Source: Eubacteriales Family XIII. Incertae Sedis bacterium (lineage in GTDB: Bacteria > Bacillota > Clostridia > Peptostreptococcales > Anaerovoracaceae). From it: a stretch of DNA of 15,106 nt. Shown piece by piece: positions 14,682 through 15,106 of this stretch (position 1 is the stretch's first letter; each line of letters opens with the position of its first letter). Position numbers and translations under genes: made by a program. The notes under the pieces are model-generated. The model saw nothing but the letters and a program-made list of their open reading frames with translations. It searched no databases and was not told the origin of the DNA. The stretch lies in contig JAITPU010000035.1 in NCBI GenBank assembly GCA_031289235.1, positions 1 through 15,106 on the forward strand. Reading direction: 5' to 3'.

Positions 14682-14685
14682 CATT

Positions 14686-15051
14686 ATGCTAAATTTCTTT
14701 TCAGTAGGGATAGGCGCGGCCGTAGGGGCTTGTTTGCGTTATGCGATTTCGCGGGCTTTGCCGACGGAATTTCCATATGGAACGCTTATTTCAAATGTTG
14801 CCGCCGCGTTTTTAATCGGATTTGTTATCGGCGCGGAGCGAAATACAGGTGCTTTGCCGGAACGCGTTAAACTTCTGATTACAACAGGCTTACTCGGTGG
14901 ATTAAGCACATTTTCAACATTCAGTATGGAAACCATAGCTATGCTTGAAACCCGTAATTATGCCGGGGCGGGAGCAAATGTGCTGCTTAATGTCGGGATT
15001 TGCCTGTTCTGCGTTGCTGCAGGACTTGCAATAGCAAGGCTTGTTTCTTGA
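14686..15051 (+). CDS. crcB: Fluoride channel CrcB (Fluc)
   Basis: Small membrane protein of 121 residues with four hydrophobic segments that forms a dual-topology dimeric fluoride-specific channel protecting the cell from fluoride. Signature motifs are present: GAAVGACLRY (10-19), YGTLISN with the conserved asparagine N37 (31-37), and GLLGGLSTFSTF (68-79) with the two pore phenylalanines F76 and F79. The usual GGxTTFSTF has serine for the first threonine, a mild change. ATG at 14686 sits six bases after GGGGGAT; the TTG at 14671 is an implausible longer start. No fluoride riboswitch is recognisable in the sequence before it. Many Firmicutes carry two crcB genes in tandem; the 55 bases after this one are too short to tell. 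Confidence 0.93.
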   Translation: MLNFFSVGIGAAVGACLRYAISRALPTEFPYGTLISNVAAAFLIGFVIGAERNTGALPERVKLLITTGLLGGLSTFSTFSMETIAMLETRNYAGAGANVLLNVGICLFCVAAGLAIARLVS

Positions 15052-15106
15052 TACGGTTCACGCGGATTTTGAGGGGGTTCGCTGCCGCAGATAAGTTCAA
15101 TGAAGT

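Noticed and set aside
14592..14685. Fluoride riboswitch upstream of crcB
   Set aside because: The sequence lacks the conserved GGNGAUGG...and...GAUGRCUCCU-type blocks and instead reads as a protein-coding scrap.
1..15106. CRISPR arrays, tRNA or rRNA genes, complete insertion sequences
   Set aside because: No regularly spaced direct repeats, cloverleaf-like segments, rRNA signatures or paired IS ends were seen on reading both strands.

Overview
The window looks like a chromosomal piece of an anaerobic member of the Bacillota (Clostridia-like). The evidence is a flavin/iron-sulfur NAD(P)H enzyme complex of the kind anaerobes use to balance NADH, NADPH and ferredoxin pools, the comEC-holA gene order usual in Firmicutes, and a HutP-family RNA-binding protein. 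I see no rRNA, tRNA or CRISPR array. The species cannot be named from the sequence.

Region 1 (about 1-2810) is AT-rich and unlike what follows. It holds a large DUF262 (GmrS/ParB-like) protein of defence type, probably cut at its start by the window edge. After it comes a graveyard: the N-terminal stub of an IS5-like transposase, apparently fused in frame to a frameshifted C-terminal scrap of a type I DNA methylase (hsdM-like), then unassigned sequence. This reads as a decayed defence/mobile island.

Region 2 (about 2774-8764) is GC-richer and is one tight operon of three genes behind a structured leader: a NuoE-like [2Fe-2S] subunit, a NuoF-like FMN/NADH subunit overlapping it by 4 bases, and a 1170-residue fusion subunit. 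The fusion carries a plant-type [2Fe-2S] domain, a GltD/NfnB-like NADPH/FAD module, ferredoxin-type [4Fe-4S] clusters and a C-terminal molybdopterin-oxidoreductase-like domain without an evident Cys/Sec metal ligand. There is no H-cluster and no apparent active molybdenum/tungsten site, so hydrogenase and formate dehydrogenase are unlikely. The layout best fits a ferredoxin-dependent, electron-bifurcating NADH/NADPH transhydrogenase of the Stn (Sporomusa-type Nfn) kind. This is the most interesting system in the window.

Region 3 (8787-13487, minus strand) converges on region 2 at a hairpin that may terminate both sides. It is an apparent operon transcribed from a near-perfect sigma-A promoter (TTGACA-17-TATAAT): comEC (DNA uptake channel), holA (DNA polymerase III delta) and a DMT/EamA-family exporter. 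A perfect 10-bp inverted repeat overlaps the -10 box of the promoter, which suggests an operator.

Region 4 (13578-15051) has a HutP-family gene on the minus strand. It is followed on the plus strand by a frameshifted, C-terminally lost aminoglycoside phosphotransferase-like pseudogene, a short unidentified coding remnant, and an intact crcB fluoride channel gene. The last 55 bases hold nothing I can identify.
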